Positions 26,864-35,354 of a DNA stretch of 64,000 bases are shown here, piece by piece. A program made the position numbers and the translations under genes. The notes under the pieces were generated by a model. It did no database searches. It saw only the letters and a program-made list of their open reading frames with translations, and was not told where the DNA came from. The stretch comes from Pseudomonas triticicola (lineage in GTDB: Bacteria > Pseudomonadota > Gammaproteobacteria > Pseudomonadales > Pseudomonadaceae). Within the stretch, counting starts at the first letter, position 1, and each line of letters opens with the position of its first letter. Where the stretch lies: assembly GCF_019145375.1 (NCBI RefSeq), contig NZ_JAHSTX010000001.1:2455001-2519000 (forward strand), given 5' to 3'.

Positions 26864-27997
26864 GTGGACCTGCAGAGCATTCTGGGCAAGTTGTTCGCCA
26901 ACGCCGGCGCGGTCGGCATCGAGGGGGTTTTCCAGTTCATTTTCAGCGCGCAGCAGGCGTACTGGTACGACATCAAGACCAGCCAGCGCACGGAAATCGG
27001 GCGCCATCCAAGCCCGGACGTGACCATCGAAGTCGCGGAAAAGGACTTTTTGGGGATCATGGCCGGCGTGGTCAATGTCGAGGAACTGTTCGCCAGCGGT
27101 CGCCTGAAGATTGGCGGCAACATGGGCCTGGCGACGATGTTGCCGCAGATCATCGACCACGCCCGCCAGGGTGGCGGCACGGTGGCAAAGGTCGACATGA
27201 ACAAGCGCTACCCGACGCCGCCACGCTTCAGCGAAAAGCTCACTGCCGCGCTGCCTCGCCAGACCAGCGTCGAACGTCGTGCGCGCGCCGAGTTGAGCCG
27301 GCACGAATTCGAAACTCGTTATTTGCCCAGCGGCATTCCGTTGGTGATCAGTAATGCCCTGCACGACTGGCCATTGTTCAGCCTGAGCCGCGAGGAATCG
27401 CTGGTGCATTTCGCCGAACTGCAAGGCATCACCCGCCATGGCGATTACGTGAAGAAGACCTTTTCCACCGAACGTGATTTCCGCTCGACCTCGATGGCCG
27501 AGTTCATTGCCTCGCTGGACAGCCCGGCGGTCAAAGGCGCGGATGGCGAGCCGCCGGCGTACATGGGCAACAACATCCTGCCGGCGCAGTTGTTGCAGCA
27601 GATCCAGTACCCGCCCTACTTCGACACGTCGTTGTTCATTCCGCCACGTATCTGGATCGGCCCCAAGGGCACGCTGACGCCGTTGCACCGCGATGACACC
27701 GACAACCTCTTCGCCCAGGTTTGGGGCCAGAAGAAATTCACCCTCGCCGCGCCGCATCACCGCGAAGCGCTGGGCACTTGGTCGACAGCGCCCAAGGGAG
27801 GCCTGGATGGCTGCGATTTCAACCCGGACGCGCCGGACTATGAACGTTTCCCGGCAGCGCGGGAGGTGACGTTTTTGCGGGTGACGCTGGAGGCTGGGGA
27901 TCTGCTGTTTTTGCCAGAGGGCTGGTTCCATCAGGTGGAGTCGGTGTCGACTTCGCTGTCAGTCAACTTCTGGGTCGACTCAGGACGCGGCTGGTAA
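26864..27997 (+). CDS. SCP2 domain fused to a JmjC/cupin_8 Fe(II) oxygenase
   Basis: The protein has 377 residues. Residues about 1-110 look like an SCP2 sterol/lipid-carrier domain (FQFIFS, DVTIEVAEKDFLGIM, GRLKIGGNMGLATML). Residues about 125-377 look like a cupin_8/JmjC-type hydroxylase with metal ligands His275 and Asp277 (LHRDDTD) and His356 (PEGWFHQV). The GTG start follows AGGGA and lies just after the predicted iron-starvation transcription start. It is divergent from the siderophore operon and shares its regulation signal, so it probably takes part in siderophore maturation or iron-limited metabolism. The substrate is unknown. One idea is that the SCP2 part binds the acyl chain carried by pyoverdine precursors; this is speculation. 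Confidence 0.85.
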   Translation: MDLQSILGKLFANAGAVGIEGVFQFIFSAQQAYWYDIKTSQRTEIGRHPSPDVTIEVAEKDFLGIMAGVVNVEELFASGRLKIGGNMGLATMLPQIIDHARQGGGTVAKVDMNKRYPTPPRFSEKLTAALPRQTSVERRARAELSRHEFETRYLPSGIPLVISNALHDWPLFSLSREESLVHFAELQGITRHGDYVKKTFSTERDFRSTSMAEFIASLDSPAVKGADGEPPAYMGNNILPAQLLQQIQYPPYFDTSLFIPPRIWIGPKGTLTPLHRDDTDNLFAQVWGQKKFTLAAPHHREALGTWSTAPKGGLDGCDFNPDAPDYERFPAAREVTFLRVTLEAGDLLFLPEGWFHQVESVSTSLSVNFWVDSGRGW

Positions 27998-28010
27998 CAC
28001 CGCAAAATAA

Positions 28011-28101
28011 CTGTGGGAGCGACCCTGCTCGCGAATGCGTCGTATCAGGTATGAAGATATTTACTGACACACCGCCTTCGCGAGCAGGCTCGCTCCCACA
28101 G
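28011..28101. repeat. REP pair (inverted)
   Basis: Two inverted copies of the Pseudomonas REP element, CTGTGGGAGCGACCCTGCTC at 28011 and its reverse complement at 28078-28101, flank a 43-base spacer. They sit between two convergent genes. Confidence 0.85.
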
Positions 28102-28108
28102 TGGAATT

Positions 28109-29281
28109 TCATTTCAAGTGACGGAAACTTTGGAACGCTGAAATCAGCACCACCGCCCCCGCCGCAATCGCCAGCCAGAAGCCGCTGCGCGCGCCAAACG
28201 CATCCACCAGCGCGCCGGAACCGGCGGCACCGATCGCCACGCCGATGCTCAGCCCGGTCACCAGCCAGGTCAGGCCTTCGGTGAGTTTTGCAGGTGGCAC
28301 GATGCGTTCGATCAGCGCCATCGCCACAATCAGCGTCGGTGAAAAGAACAGCCCGGCGATAAATACCGCGATTGACAAGCCAAGGATGTTGCTCGCCAAA
28401 AGCAGCGGCAGCGTGGTCACCGCCGTCGCCACGCCGCCGTAGAGAAACAGGCGCGGCAACGGCAGTTTCGAACGCATCGCACCGAAGGCGATGCCGGCCA
28501 GGCATGAGCCGATCGCGTACACCGACAAAACAATACTCGCCGCTGCCGGCTGCCCCTGATGTTGAGCGAAAGCGACGCTGACCACATCGATGACTCCGAC
28601 GATCACGCCCATCGCCAGCATCAACGCCAGCAGCCATTGCACGTCGGTCGAGCGAATGATCGAGCCCTGATCCTGCGACTCCTGCGCGTGCACCGGTGGT
28701 TCGGTGCTGCGCTGGGCGACAAACGCCGTCACGCCGATGGCCAGGGCCAACAGCGCCGCCAGCGGCCCGGCCTCGGGAAACACCGCGACCGACAGGCCCA
28801 CCGACAGCGGCGGCCCGACGATAAAACACACTTCGTCGAGCACCGACTCCAGCGCATACGCCGTCTGCAATTGCGGCTGGCCACGATAGATCTCGGTCCA
28901 GCGCGCCCGCACCATCGCCGACATGCTCGGCATGCACCCGGCCAGCGCGGCGAAGACGAACAACGTCCAGTCCGGCGCCTGCACACGCGTGCACAGCAGC
29001 AACATCAATAACCCGCCGCCACCGGTCAGCGCTGCGATCGGCAGCACCCGCCCCTGCCCGTAACGGTCCACCAACCGCGATACCTGCGGCGCGCAAAACG
29101 CCGTGGCCAAGGCAAACGTCGCCGCCACCGCACCCGCCAGCGCATAACCGCCACTCAACTGCGCAAGCATGGTGATCAGGCCGATGCCGGTCATGGAAAT
29201 CGGCATGCGCGCCAGCATCCCGGCCAGCACAAACGCACGGGCACCGGGGGCGGTGAACAATTCGCGGTAGGGGTTTGCCAT
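28109..29281 (-). CDS. Major facilitator superfamily transporter
   Basis: This hydrophobic protein of about 390 residues has roughly twelve membrane segments and an MFS-like loop (LVDRYGQGRVLP) after the second or third helix. The ATG at 29281 (MANPYREL) is chosen because GAGG lies nine bases upstream; earlier in-frame starts at 29296 and 29344 add a polar extension. The substrate cannot be told from sequence. It lies between the siderophore genes and a divergent terpene synthase gene, so it could export either product or be unrelated. A perfect 20-base palindrome upstream may be an operator for it or for the divergent gene. Confidence 0.85.
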   Translation of the reverse strand: MANPYRELFTAPGARAFVLAGMLARMPISMTGIGLITMLAQLSGGYALAGAVAATFALATAFCAPQVSRLVDRYGQGRVLPIAALTGGGGLLMLLLCTRVQAPDWTLFVFAALAGCMPSMSAMVRARWTEIYRGQPQLQTAYALESVLDEVCFIVGPPLSVGLSVAVFPEAGPLAALLALAIGVTAFVAQRSTEPPVHAQESQDQGSIIRSTDVQWLLALMLAMGVIVGVIDVVSVAFAQHQGQPAAASIVLSVYAIGSCLAGIAFGAMRSKLPLPRLFLYGGVATAVTTLPLLLASNILGLSIAVFIAGLFFSPTLIVAMALIERIVPPAKLTEGLTWLVTGLSIGVAIGAAGSGALVDAFGARSGFWLAIAAGAVVLISAFQSFRHLK

Positions 29282-29419
29282 CGATTGCAGCCTCATCAGG
29301 GGCGGCCAAGTTGCCATAGCCTTGAATGCCGTGGAAGCGCGCAATTGTTAGCGGTCTGTGAAGGCCACTGATCTTTCCAGCGCTGAACGACGATGACCAC
29401 TGGTCGAAAACCCACGCTG

Positions 29420-29439
29420 ACCTGTCAGACCTGACAGGT
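29420..29439. promoter_or_regulatory. Operator-like palindrome between MFS and terpene synthase genes
   Basis: ACCTGTCAGACCTGACAGGT consists of a perfect 9-base inverted repeat with a 2-base spacer. It lies in the 244-base divergent intergenic region. Such symmetry is typical of binding sites for dimeric GntR- or TetR-family regulators; no such regulator gene is in the window. Confidence 0.5.
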
Positions 29440-29525
29440 GTGGTCCCTTGCCTTTTGCGCTTTGATGAGGCCTTGGATCTTCATGTGTCACCGTGAACCC
29501 TGCAAACGCACTCAGGAGCCTCGCC

Positions 29526-30530
29526 ATGGACGAATCGTCAATGTTCGTCTCACCCGAAGCGGACAAAGTGCCCTGGGCCGTCCCCGCCCTGTATGGCCTG
29601 GCGCCCTTTCGCGACAACGCCGCGCTGGCAGACGAGGTGGATGATCGGCTGATGCCGTGGATCGAGCAGGTGGGGATTTTCCCGGGTCGGCAAGACAAAG
29701 TCCGCGCCATGGGTTTCGGTCGCTTCGCCATGCTGTGTCATACCGACACCGATGAGCCCGATCGGCTGTTGCTCGCGGCGCAATGTTTCGCCGCATTGTT
29801 CGCCGTGGACGACTACTACTGCGACGATGAGCGAACGGGGTCCGAACCCAGAATGGTCGGGCCGCGCCTTTCCCTGGCGCTGGCGGCGCTGGAACCGGTT
29901 TACCTGAGCGCACGGTTCCGCCCGGGGCTTGAGCAGGCCTTGAACAGCGATCCGGTGCTGGTCGCGCTGCGTGCCTATCTGAGGCGGGTCGAGACTTTCG
30001 CGACCGCGGCGCAGGTTGCCCGCGTTCGCCATGAAATCATTGCCATGTTCGTCACCATGACCGCCGAAGCGGCCTGGCGTATCGAAGGGCTCACGCCCGC
30101 GCTCTGGGAATATCTGGCTCAGCGTCAGATCAACAGTTTTCTGCCGTGTCTGTCGCTGATCGACATCATCGGCGGGTATGAATTGCCCGCCAACGAATAC
30201 AGCGCACCTGAGGTGCGGCGCGTCACGGCGCTGGCCGCCAGCGCCACGATCATTGCCAATGATCTGTTTTCCGCGCTGAAGGAACAGCAGGCCGGTATCG
30301 GTGACTTCAACCTGCCTTTGTTGCTGATCCAGGAACAGGGCTGCTCCCCCGCGCAGGCCATGGCGCAAAGTGCTGCCGTTCACGATGACATCATGCATCT
30401 GTATGAGGCGGCAGAACGGGCGGTATTGCCGCACGCCTCGCAGCTACTCCAACGCTACCTGCGCGGACTCAAGAGCTGGCTGGCCGGCAACGTCGAATGG
30501 CATCGCAGCAGTGGCCGCTATCAGGTCTGA
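29526..30530 (+). CDS. Class I terpene synthase, 2-methylisoborneol/2-methylenebornane-synthase-like
   Basis: This cyclase has 334 residues. It shows the aspartate-rich metal motif DDYYCDDE at residues 95-102 and the second metal motif NDLFSALKE at 245-253 (Asn245, Ser249, Glu253). The DDYYCDDE form is the one I associate with bacterial C11 synthases that cyclise 2-methyl-GPP. Those enzymes normally sit beside a GPP C-methyltransferase and often an encapsulin gene; neither is in this window. The ATG at 29526 follows AGGAG; an upstream ATG at 29493 is less likely. The product is a volatile or small terpene, exact skeleton unknown. Confidence 0.85.
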   Translation: MDESSMFVSPEADKVPWAVPALYGLAPFRDNAALADEVDDRLMPWIEQVGIFPGRQDKVRAMGFGRFAMLCHTDTDEPDRLLLAAQCFAALFAVDDYYCDDERTGSEPRMVGPRLSLALAALEPVYLSARFRPGLEQALNSDPVLVALRAYLRRVETFATAAQVARVRHEIIAMFVTMTAEAAWRIEGLTPALWEYLAQRQINSFLPCLSLIDIIGGYELPANEYSAPEVRRVTALAASATIIANDLFSALKEQQAGIGDFNLPLLLIQEQGCSPAQAMAQSAAVHDDIMHLYEAAERAVLPHASQLLQRYLRGLKSWLAGNVEWHRSSGRYQV

Positions 30531-30619
30531 AGCTGCCAACTTTTCATGGTTGCAGATGAACTCTCGCCACAGGCCATCAGTCAGCTACTTAAGTCTCTGG
30601 AACCAAGGCGCGAATCGTC

Positions 30620-31420
30620 ATGCAGATTTCCCTCGCTCATCAGGTGGCGCTGGTCACGGGCGCCAGCTCCGGCATCGGCCATGCCGCCGCCAAGGCACTC
30701 GCTGCGGCCGGCGCTGCGGTCGTGATCAACTACAACAGCAGCGCCGAACCCGCCGAAGAACTGGCTGCACAGATCAACGCCGAAGGCGGCAAGGCCCTCG
30801 CCATCGGCGCGGATGTTTCAAAAGAAGAAGATGTCGAGCGGCTGTTCGCCGAGACCGTCGAAGCCTTCGGCTCGCTGGATATTCTGGTGGCCAATTCCGG
30901 CCTGCAAAAAGACGCTGCCGCCGTGGACATGACGCTCGACGACTGGAACACGGTGATCGGCGTCAACCTCACCGGGCAGTTTCTCTGCGCGCGGGCGGCG
31001 TTGCGGATTTTCCAGCGTCAGGGCGTGCGCGAAGGCGTGTCGCGCGCGGCGGGCAAGATCATTCACATGAGCTCGGTGCACCAGCGCATTCCATGGGCCG
31101 GTCATGTCAATTACGCGGCGTCCAAGGGCGGCGTCGATCAGTTGATGCAGAGCCTCGCCCAAGAAGTCAGCCACCAGCGCATCCGTATCAACAGCATCGC
31201 GCCCGGTGCGATCAGCACGGCCATCAACACAGAAGCCACTGAAGGCGCGGCCGGCGAAAAACTTCTTGAGCTGATTCCCTACGGACGCATTGGCGATGTC
31301 GAGGATGTTGCCAACGCAGTGGTTTTCCTCGCTTCCGATGTGTCTGACTACATCGTCGGCACCACCCTGTTCATCGATGGCGGGATGAGCCTCTATCCGG
31401 AGTTTCTCGGCAATGGCTGA
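30620..31420 (+). CDS. Short-chain dehydrogenase/reductase, glucose 1-dehydrogenase-like
   Basis: This classical SDR has 266 residues, with the dinucleotide-binding motif TGASSGIG near residue 14, the NSG motif, a catalytic Ser in HMSSVHQ, and Tyr165/Lys169 in NYAASKGG. The overall sequence resembles proteins annotated as glucose 1-dehydrogenase. Its last eight bases overlap the next gene, a GH15 glycosidase, so the two are probably translated together. An enzyme releasing glucose and one oxidising it would make a sensible pair, but the substrate is not proven. Confidence 0.85.
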   Translation: MQISLAHQVALVTGASSGIGHAAAKALAAAGAAVVINYNSSAEPAEELAAQINAEGGKALAIGADVSKEEDVERLFAETVEAFGSLDILVANSGLQKDAAAVDMTLDDWNTVIGVNLTGQFLCARAALRIFQRQGVREGVSRAAGKIIHMSSVHQRIPWAGHVNYAASKGGVDQLMQSLAQEVSHQRIRINSIAPGAISTAINTEATEGAAGEKLLELIPYGRIGDVEDVANAVVFLASDVSDYIVGTTLFIDGGMSLYPEFLGNG

Positions 31421-33239
31421 GCCTGAAGTGGAACAACAAAGTCCCATCGGTGCCCACGGCATTATCGGCGACATGCGCAGCGCCGCACTGGTCAACGACA
31501 AGGGCAGCGTGGATTTTTTCTGCTGGCCGGAGTTCGACAGCCCGACGATTTTCTGCTCGCTGCTCGACACCCCGCAAGCAGGGATTTTCCAGCTCGCGCC
31601 AGACTTGCCGGATGCGCGCCGCGAGCAAATTTACCTGCCCGACACCAACGTCTTGCAGACCCGTTGGCTGAGCGAACACGCAGTGGTGGAAATCACAGAT
31701 CTGCTGCCCATCGGTGACGATGTCGACGCCCTGCCCCTGCTGATGCGCCGGGTGCGCGTGGTCAGCGGCTCGGCGACGTTCAACCTGCGTTGCGCGGTGC
31801 GCCACGACTATGGTCGCGCCGACACCCGGGCAGAGATGAACGCAAAGGACGTGACGTTCCACGCCGCTGGCCAGCCGTCGATACGCCTGGCTTCAGATCA
31901 GGCACTGCAAATCGATGCGCAAGCGGCCGTCGCGCAGTTCACCCTCGAGCACAATGAAACCGCCGCGTTCATGCTCGGCGGCAGCGACGATCCGCGTTTT
32001 GCCGAAGGCGCCGGCGAGTTGTGCATGGAGCGCACCCTCAAATACTGGCGTGGCTGGATCGGCCAATCCAACTATCGCGGGCGCTGGCGGGAAATCGTCA
32101 ATCGCTCCGCCCTCGCCCTGAAACTGCTGACCTCGCGTCGCCACGGTGCGATCCTCGCCGCCGCCACCTTCGGCCTGCCGGAGACCCCCGGCGGCGAACG
32201 CAACTGGGATTACCGCTACACGTGGATCCGCGACGCTTCGTTCACCGTGTATGCGTTCATGCGCCTGGGCTTCGTCGATGAGGCCAACCATTACATGCAG
32301 TGGCTGCGTGGTCGGGTCAGCGATTGCTGCGGCAAACCGATGAAACTCAACATCCTCTATGCCATCGACGGCCAGCAGGAATTGCCGGAAACCGAACTCA
32401 CGCACCTGTCCGGTCACGGCGGCGCGCAACCGGTGCGGATCGGCAATGGTGCCTACGATCAGGTCCAACTGGACATCTTCGGCGAGCTGATGGACGCGGT
32501 GTATCTGGTCAACAAGTACGGTGATGCGATTTCCCACGAAGGCTGGCGGCACGTCGGCGAAGTGGTCGATCAGGTCTGCGAGACGTGGCAGAGCGAAGAT
32601 GTCGGCATCTGGGAAATGCGCGGTGAAACCCATCATTTCCTGCACTCGCGGCTGATGTGCTGGGTGGCGCTGGACCGCGCCATCCGTCTGGCTTCCAAGC
32701 GTTCGCTGCCGGCGCCGTTCGCCCGTTGGGATAACACCCGGCAAGCGATCTACACCGACATCTGGGACAACTTCTGGAACGAAGAACGCGGGCATTTCGT
32801 CCAGTACAAGGGCGGCACCGCACTGGATGGCTCGATGCTGCTGATGCCGCTGGTGCGCTTCGTCAGCGCCAAGGATCCGCGCTGGCTGTCGACTCTGGAA
32901 GCAATCGAAAAAACCCTGGTGCGTGACGGCATGGTCTATCGCTATCGCAACGAAGACGCCAACATCGATGGCCTCAGCGGCACCGAAGGCGCGTTCGCCG
33001 CGTGCTCGTTCTGGTATGTCGAATGCCTGGCCCGCGCCGGCCAGGTGGAAAAAGCCCATCTGGAGTTCGAGCAATTGCTGCGATATGCCAACCCGCTTGG
33101 GCTGTACGCCGAAGAGTTCGACAGCCATGGCCGCCACCTGGGCAACACGCCGCAAGCGCTGACGCATCTGGCGTTGATCAGTGCGGCGAGTTTTCTCGAT
33201 CGAAAATTGAGTGGCGAAAAGAGCTCCTGGCAGCCCTAG
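31413..33239 (+). CDS. Glycoside hydrolase family 15 (glucoamylase/trehalase-like)
   Basis: This protein of 608 residues has an N-terminal beta-rich domain typical of bacterial GH15 enzymes (IGAHGIIGDMRSAALVNDKGSVDFFCWP, starting near residue 11) and an alpha/alpha-barrel catalytic domain. Typical blocks are NWDYRYTWIRDA, the acid in WEMRGE near residue 400 and the base in LYAEEFD near residue 564. No signal peptide is visible, so it should act in the cytoplasm. It probably hydrolyses trehalose or small alpha-glucans to glucose. The start overlaps the preceding SDR gene by eight bases. Confidence 0.9.
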   Translation: MAEPEVEQQSPIGAHGIIGDMRSAALVNDKGSVDFFCWPEFDSPTIFCSLLDTPQAGIFQLAPDLPDARREQIYLPDTNVLQTRWLSEHAVVEITDLLPIGDDVDALPLLMRRVRVVSGSATFNLRCAVRHDYGRADTRAEMNAKDVTFHAAGQPSIRLASDQALQIDAQAAVAQFTLEHNETAAFMLGGSDDPRFAEGAGELCMERTLKYWRGWIGQSNYRGRWREIVNRSALALKLLTSRRHGAILAAATFGLPETPGGERNWDYRYTWIRDASFTVYAFMRLGFVDEANHYMQWLRGRVSDCCGKPMKLNILYAIDGQQELPETELTHLSGHGGAQPVRIGNGAYDQVQLDIFGELMDAVYLVNKYGDAISHEGWRHVGEVVDQVCETWQSEDVGIWEMRGETHHFLHSRLMCWVALDRAIRLASKRSLPAPFARWDNTRQAIYTDIWDNFWNEERGHFVQYKGGTALDGSMLLMPLVRFVSAKDPRWLSTLEAIEKTLVRDGMVYRYRNEDANIDGLSGTEGAFAACSFWYVECLARAGQVEKAHLEFEQLLRYANPLGLYAEEFDSHGRHLGNTPQALTHLALISAASFLDRKLSGEKSSWQP

Positions 33240-33425
33240 CGCTGACCGTTTTTTCGCCAGCGCTTGTCAGACCGATCTCTGATCGACAGGTATGTTTCCA
33301 CAACGGGCCTGCATGCCAGACAACTGGCTCAGGCCCATATTCATGGTGAAACCTGCGCAGCGGTGACCCGCAGTCCGTTCGCAGATACAGAGTGTCTGAA
33401 TACGATTCAAACGGAGTGGTTCGTC

Positions 33426-34313
33426 ATGATCGAGAGCGTTCTTACCCCAACCCTGACCATTGCCTACGAACAGCACGGTCCGAACAACGGCGCCCCGGTG
33501 ATTCTGCTCCACGGCTTCCCCTATTCCCCGCGCACCTTCGACGAGGTCGCCCCGGCGCTGGCCGCGCGAGGCTACCGCGTCATCGTGCCGTACTTGCGCG
33601 GTTACGGGCCGACCCGGTTCAACAGTGCGCAAACCCTGCGCTCCGGCCAGCAAGCTGCGATGGCGCAGGACTTGCTCGATCTGATGGATGCGCTGGGTAT
33701 CGAACAGGCCATGCTTTGCGGGTATGACTGGGGCGGTCGAGCGGCGTGTATTGTCGCGGCGTTGTTTCCGGCGCGAGTGCGCGGGCTGGTCAGCGGCGAC
33801 GGCTACCTCGTGCAGGACATCGCCCATGCGAACCAGCCGTTGGACCCCGAAGACGAGCATCGGCTCTGGTATCAGTACTACTTCCACACGCCGCGTGGCG
33901 CCGAGGGCCTTAAGCAGAATCGCCGGGAGTTGTGTCAGTTGCTCTGGCGGCTGTGGTCGCCGACATGGTCGCGAAAGGACGAACGCTACGCGCTGACCGC
34001 TGGCGCTTTTGATACTCCAGATTTTGTCGACGTGGTGATTCATTCCTATCGGCATCGCTTCGGCTACGCCCCGGGCGATCCAGCCCTGGAGTGGATGGAA
34101 GAAGCGCTGGCCACACAACCGATGATCAGCGTGCCGAGCATTTCGCTGTGCGGTGGCGATGATGGCGTCGGCCCGCCTGCGGCGGTTGATGAAGATGCCG
34201 AGCATTTCAGCGGCTTTTATGAGCGCCGCGTGCTGGCGGGTGTCGGCCACAACATTCCCGAAGAAGCGCCGCAGGAAACCCTCAAGGCAATACTGGATCT
34301 GCTGCAACGCTGA
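33426..34313 (+). CDS. Alpha/beta-hydrolase, epoxide hydrolase/dehalogenase type
   Basis: This protein of 295 residues has the HGFP oxyanion motif and the nucleophile elbow GYDWGG, where Asp replaces Ser as in epoxide hydrolases and haloalkane dehalogenases. The C-terminal GVGHNIPEEAP segment supplies the catalytic His. The ATG at 33426 follows GGAG; a longer frame from 33264 lacks homology in its first 54 residues. Its 3' end overlaps by 32 bases the 3' end of the convergent GlxA-type regulator gene. The substrate is unknown. Confidence 0.85.
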   Translation: MIESVLTPTLTIAYEQHGPNNGAPVILLHGFPYSPRTFDEVAPALAARGYRVIVPYLRGYGPTRFNSAQTLRSGQQAAMAQDLLDLMDALGIEQAMLCGYDWGGRAACIVAALFPARVRGLVSGDGYLVQDIAHANQPLDPEDEHRLWYQYYFHTPRGAEGLKQNRRELCQLLWRLWSPTWSRKDERYALTAGAFDTPDFVDVVIHSYRHRFGYAPGDPALEWMEEALATQPMISVPSISLCGGDDGVGPPAAVDEDAEHFSGFYERRVLAGVGHNIPEEAPQETLKAILDLLQR

Positions 34314-35265
34314 CCGAAAACCGCTCGCGATAAGCCTGCGGTGTCACGCCGATGGCACGGAGAAAACTGCGCCGCAACGTCTCTTCGCTGCCAAAGCCGC
34401 AATTGGCAGCGATGCGTTTCACCGGCAGGCCGGTATCGCTGAGCAGTCGGCGGGCGGTTTCGACGCGGATCAATTCGATCGCCCGCGCCGGGGTCTGGCC
34501 GGTGTCGGCGCGGTAGTGGCGGATAAAGCTGCGTTCGCTCATGCCGGCCTGTTCGGCGAGGGTCGGGATGCCGAGGTCGCAGGTCAGGTTTTCAGCAATC
34601 CAGGCGTGCAGTTCATCGAAGCGGTTGCCCTGTTGTTGCAGCGCCAGCGTCACGCTGAACTGCGACTGTCCGCCCGGGCGTTTCAGGAAGACGACCAAGT
34701 GCCGGGCGACGTCGAGGGCGATATCGCGGCCGAGGTCTTCTTCGACCATGGCCAACGCCAGATCGATACCGGCCGTGACCCCGGCGGAAGTCCATACCGG
34801 GCCGTCGTTGATGAAAATCGGATTGGCTTCCACGTGCAGATTGGGATGTTGCGCGGCCAGTTGCTCGCAGCGCGTCCAGTGGGTGACCACGCGGCGACCA
34901 TCGAGCCAGCCGCTGGCCGCGAGTAGAAAGGCCCCGGTGCATACCGAAGCCACGCGCCGGCAATGAGTGCCGTGCTCGCGCACCCAATCGACCAGTTGCT
35001 GGTCTTCGGCGGCGGGATAAATGCCCCAGCCACCGGCGATGATCAGGGTGTCGCTGGGCGTTTGCGGCAACGGTTCGGCCAGCACCGCCAGGCCCGCCGA
35101 CGACATCACCGCCCCGCCGCCGCTGGCGATCACGCTCGGCGCATAGGGCGTCGGCAAACCACGCTGGCGGGCCAGATCGTTGGCCGAGGCGAACACCTGC
35201 AACGGCCCGGTGACATCAAGAATCTGCATATTGGCAAACGCGAGGACGTGAATGGCTTTAGGCAT
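34282..35265 (-). CDS. GlxA-family transcriptional regulator (DJ-1-like plus AraC HTH)
   Basis: This protein of 327 residues has an N-terminal DJ-1/PfpI-like domain (LDVTGPLQVF, VASVCTGAFLLAASG) and a C-terminal AraC-type pair of helix-turn-helix motifs (LGIPTLAEQAGMSERSFIRHY and the VKRIAANCGFGSEETLRRSF segment). It is divergent from the isonitrile hydratase gene, 89 bases apart, and is likely its activator. The hydratase is itself a DJ-1/PfpI protein, so the regulator probably senses a related ligand. Confidence 0.9.
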   Translation of the reverse strand: MPKAIHVLAFANMQILDVTGPLQVFASANDLARQRGLPTPYAPSVIASGGGAVMSSAGLAVLAEPLPQTPSDTLIIAGGWGIYPAAEDQQLVDWVREHGTHCRRVASVCTGAFLLAASGWLDGRRVVTHWTRCEQLAAQHPNLHVEANPIFINDGPVWTSAGVTAGIDLALAMVEEDLGRDIALDVARHLVVFLKRPGGQSQFSVTLALQQQGNRFDELHAWIAENLTCDLGIPTLAEQAGMSERSFIRHYRADTGQTPARAIELIRVETARRLLSDTGLPVKRIAANCGFGSEETLRRSFLRAIGVTPQAYRERFSVSVAADPVLP

Positions 35266-35354
35266 TTGGCGTAATTCGTGGGGTGATTGGCGTATGCGCC
35301 AGAACCTACGCGCCTACAGTGCAGTCGTCCACTTCTTTCAACGGAGCAAGAACG

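Noticed and set aside
27963..29309. A 448-codon minus-strand frame overlapping the MFS gene
   Set aside because: It is a frame-shifted shadow of the transporter and runs through the REP pair. The other frame has the hydrophobic MFS pattern.
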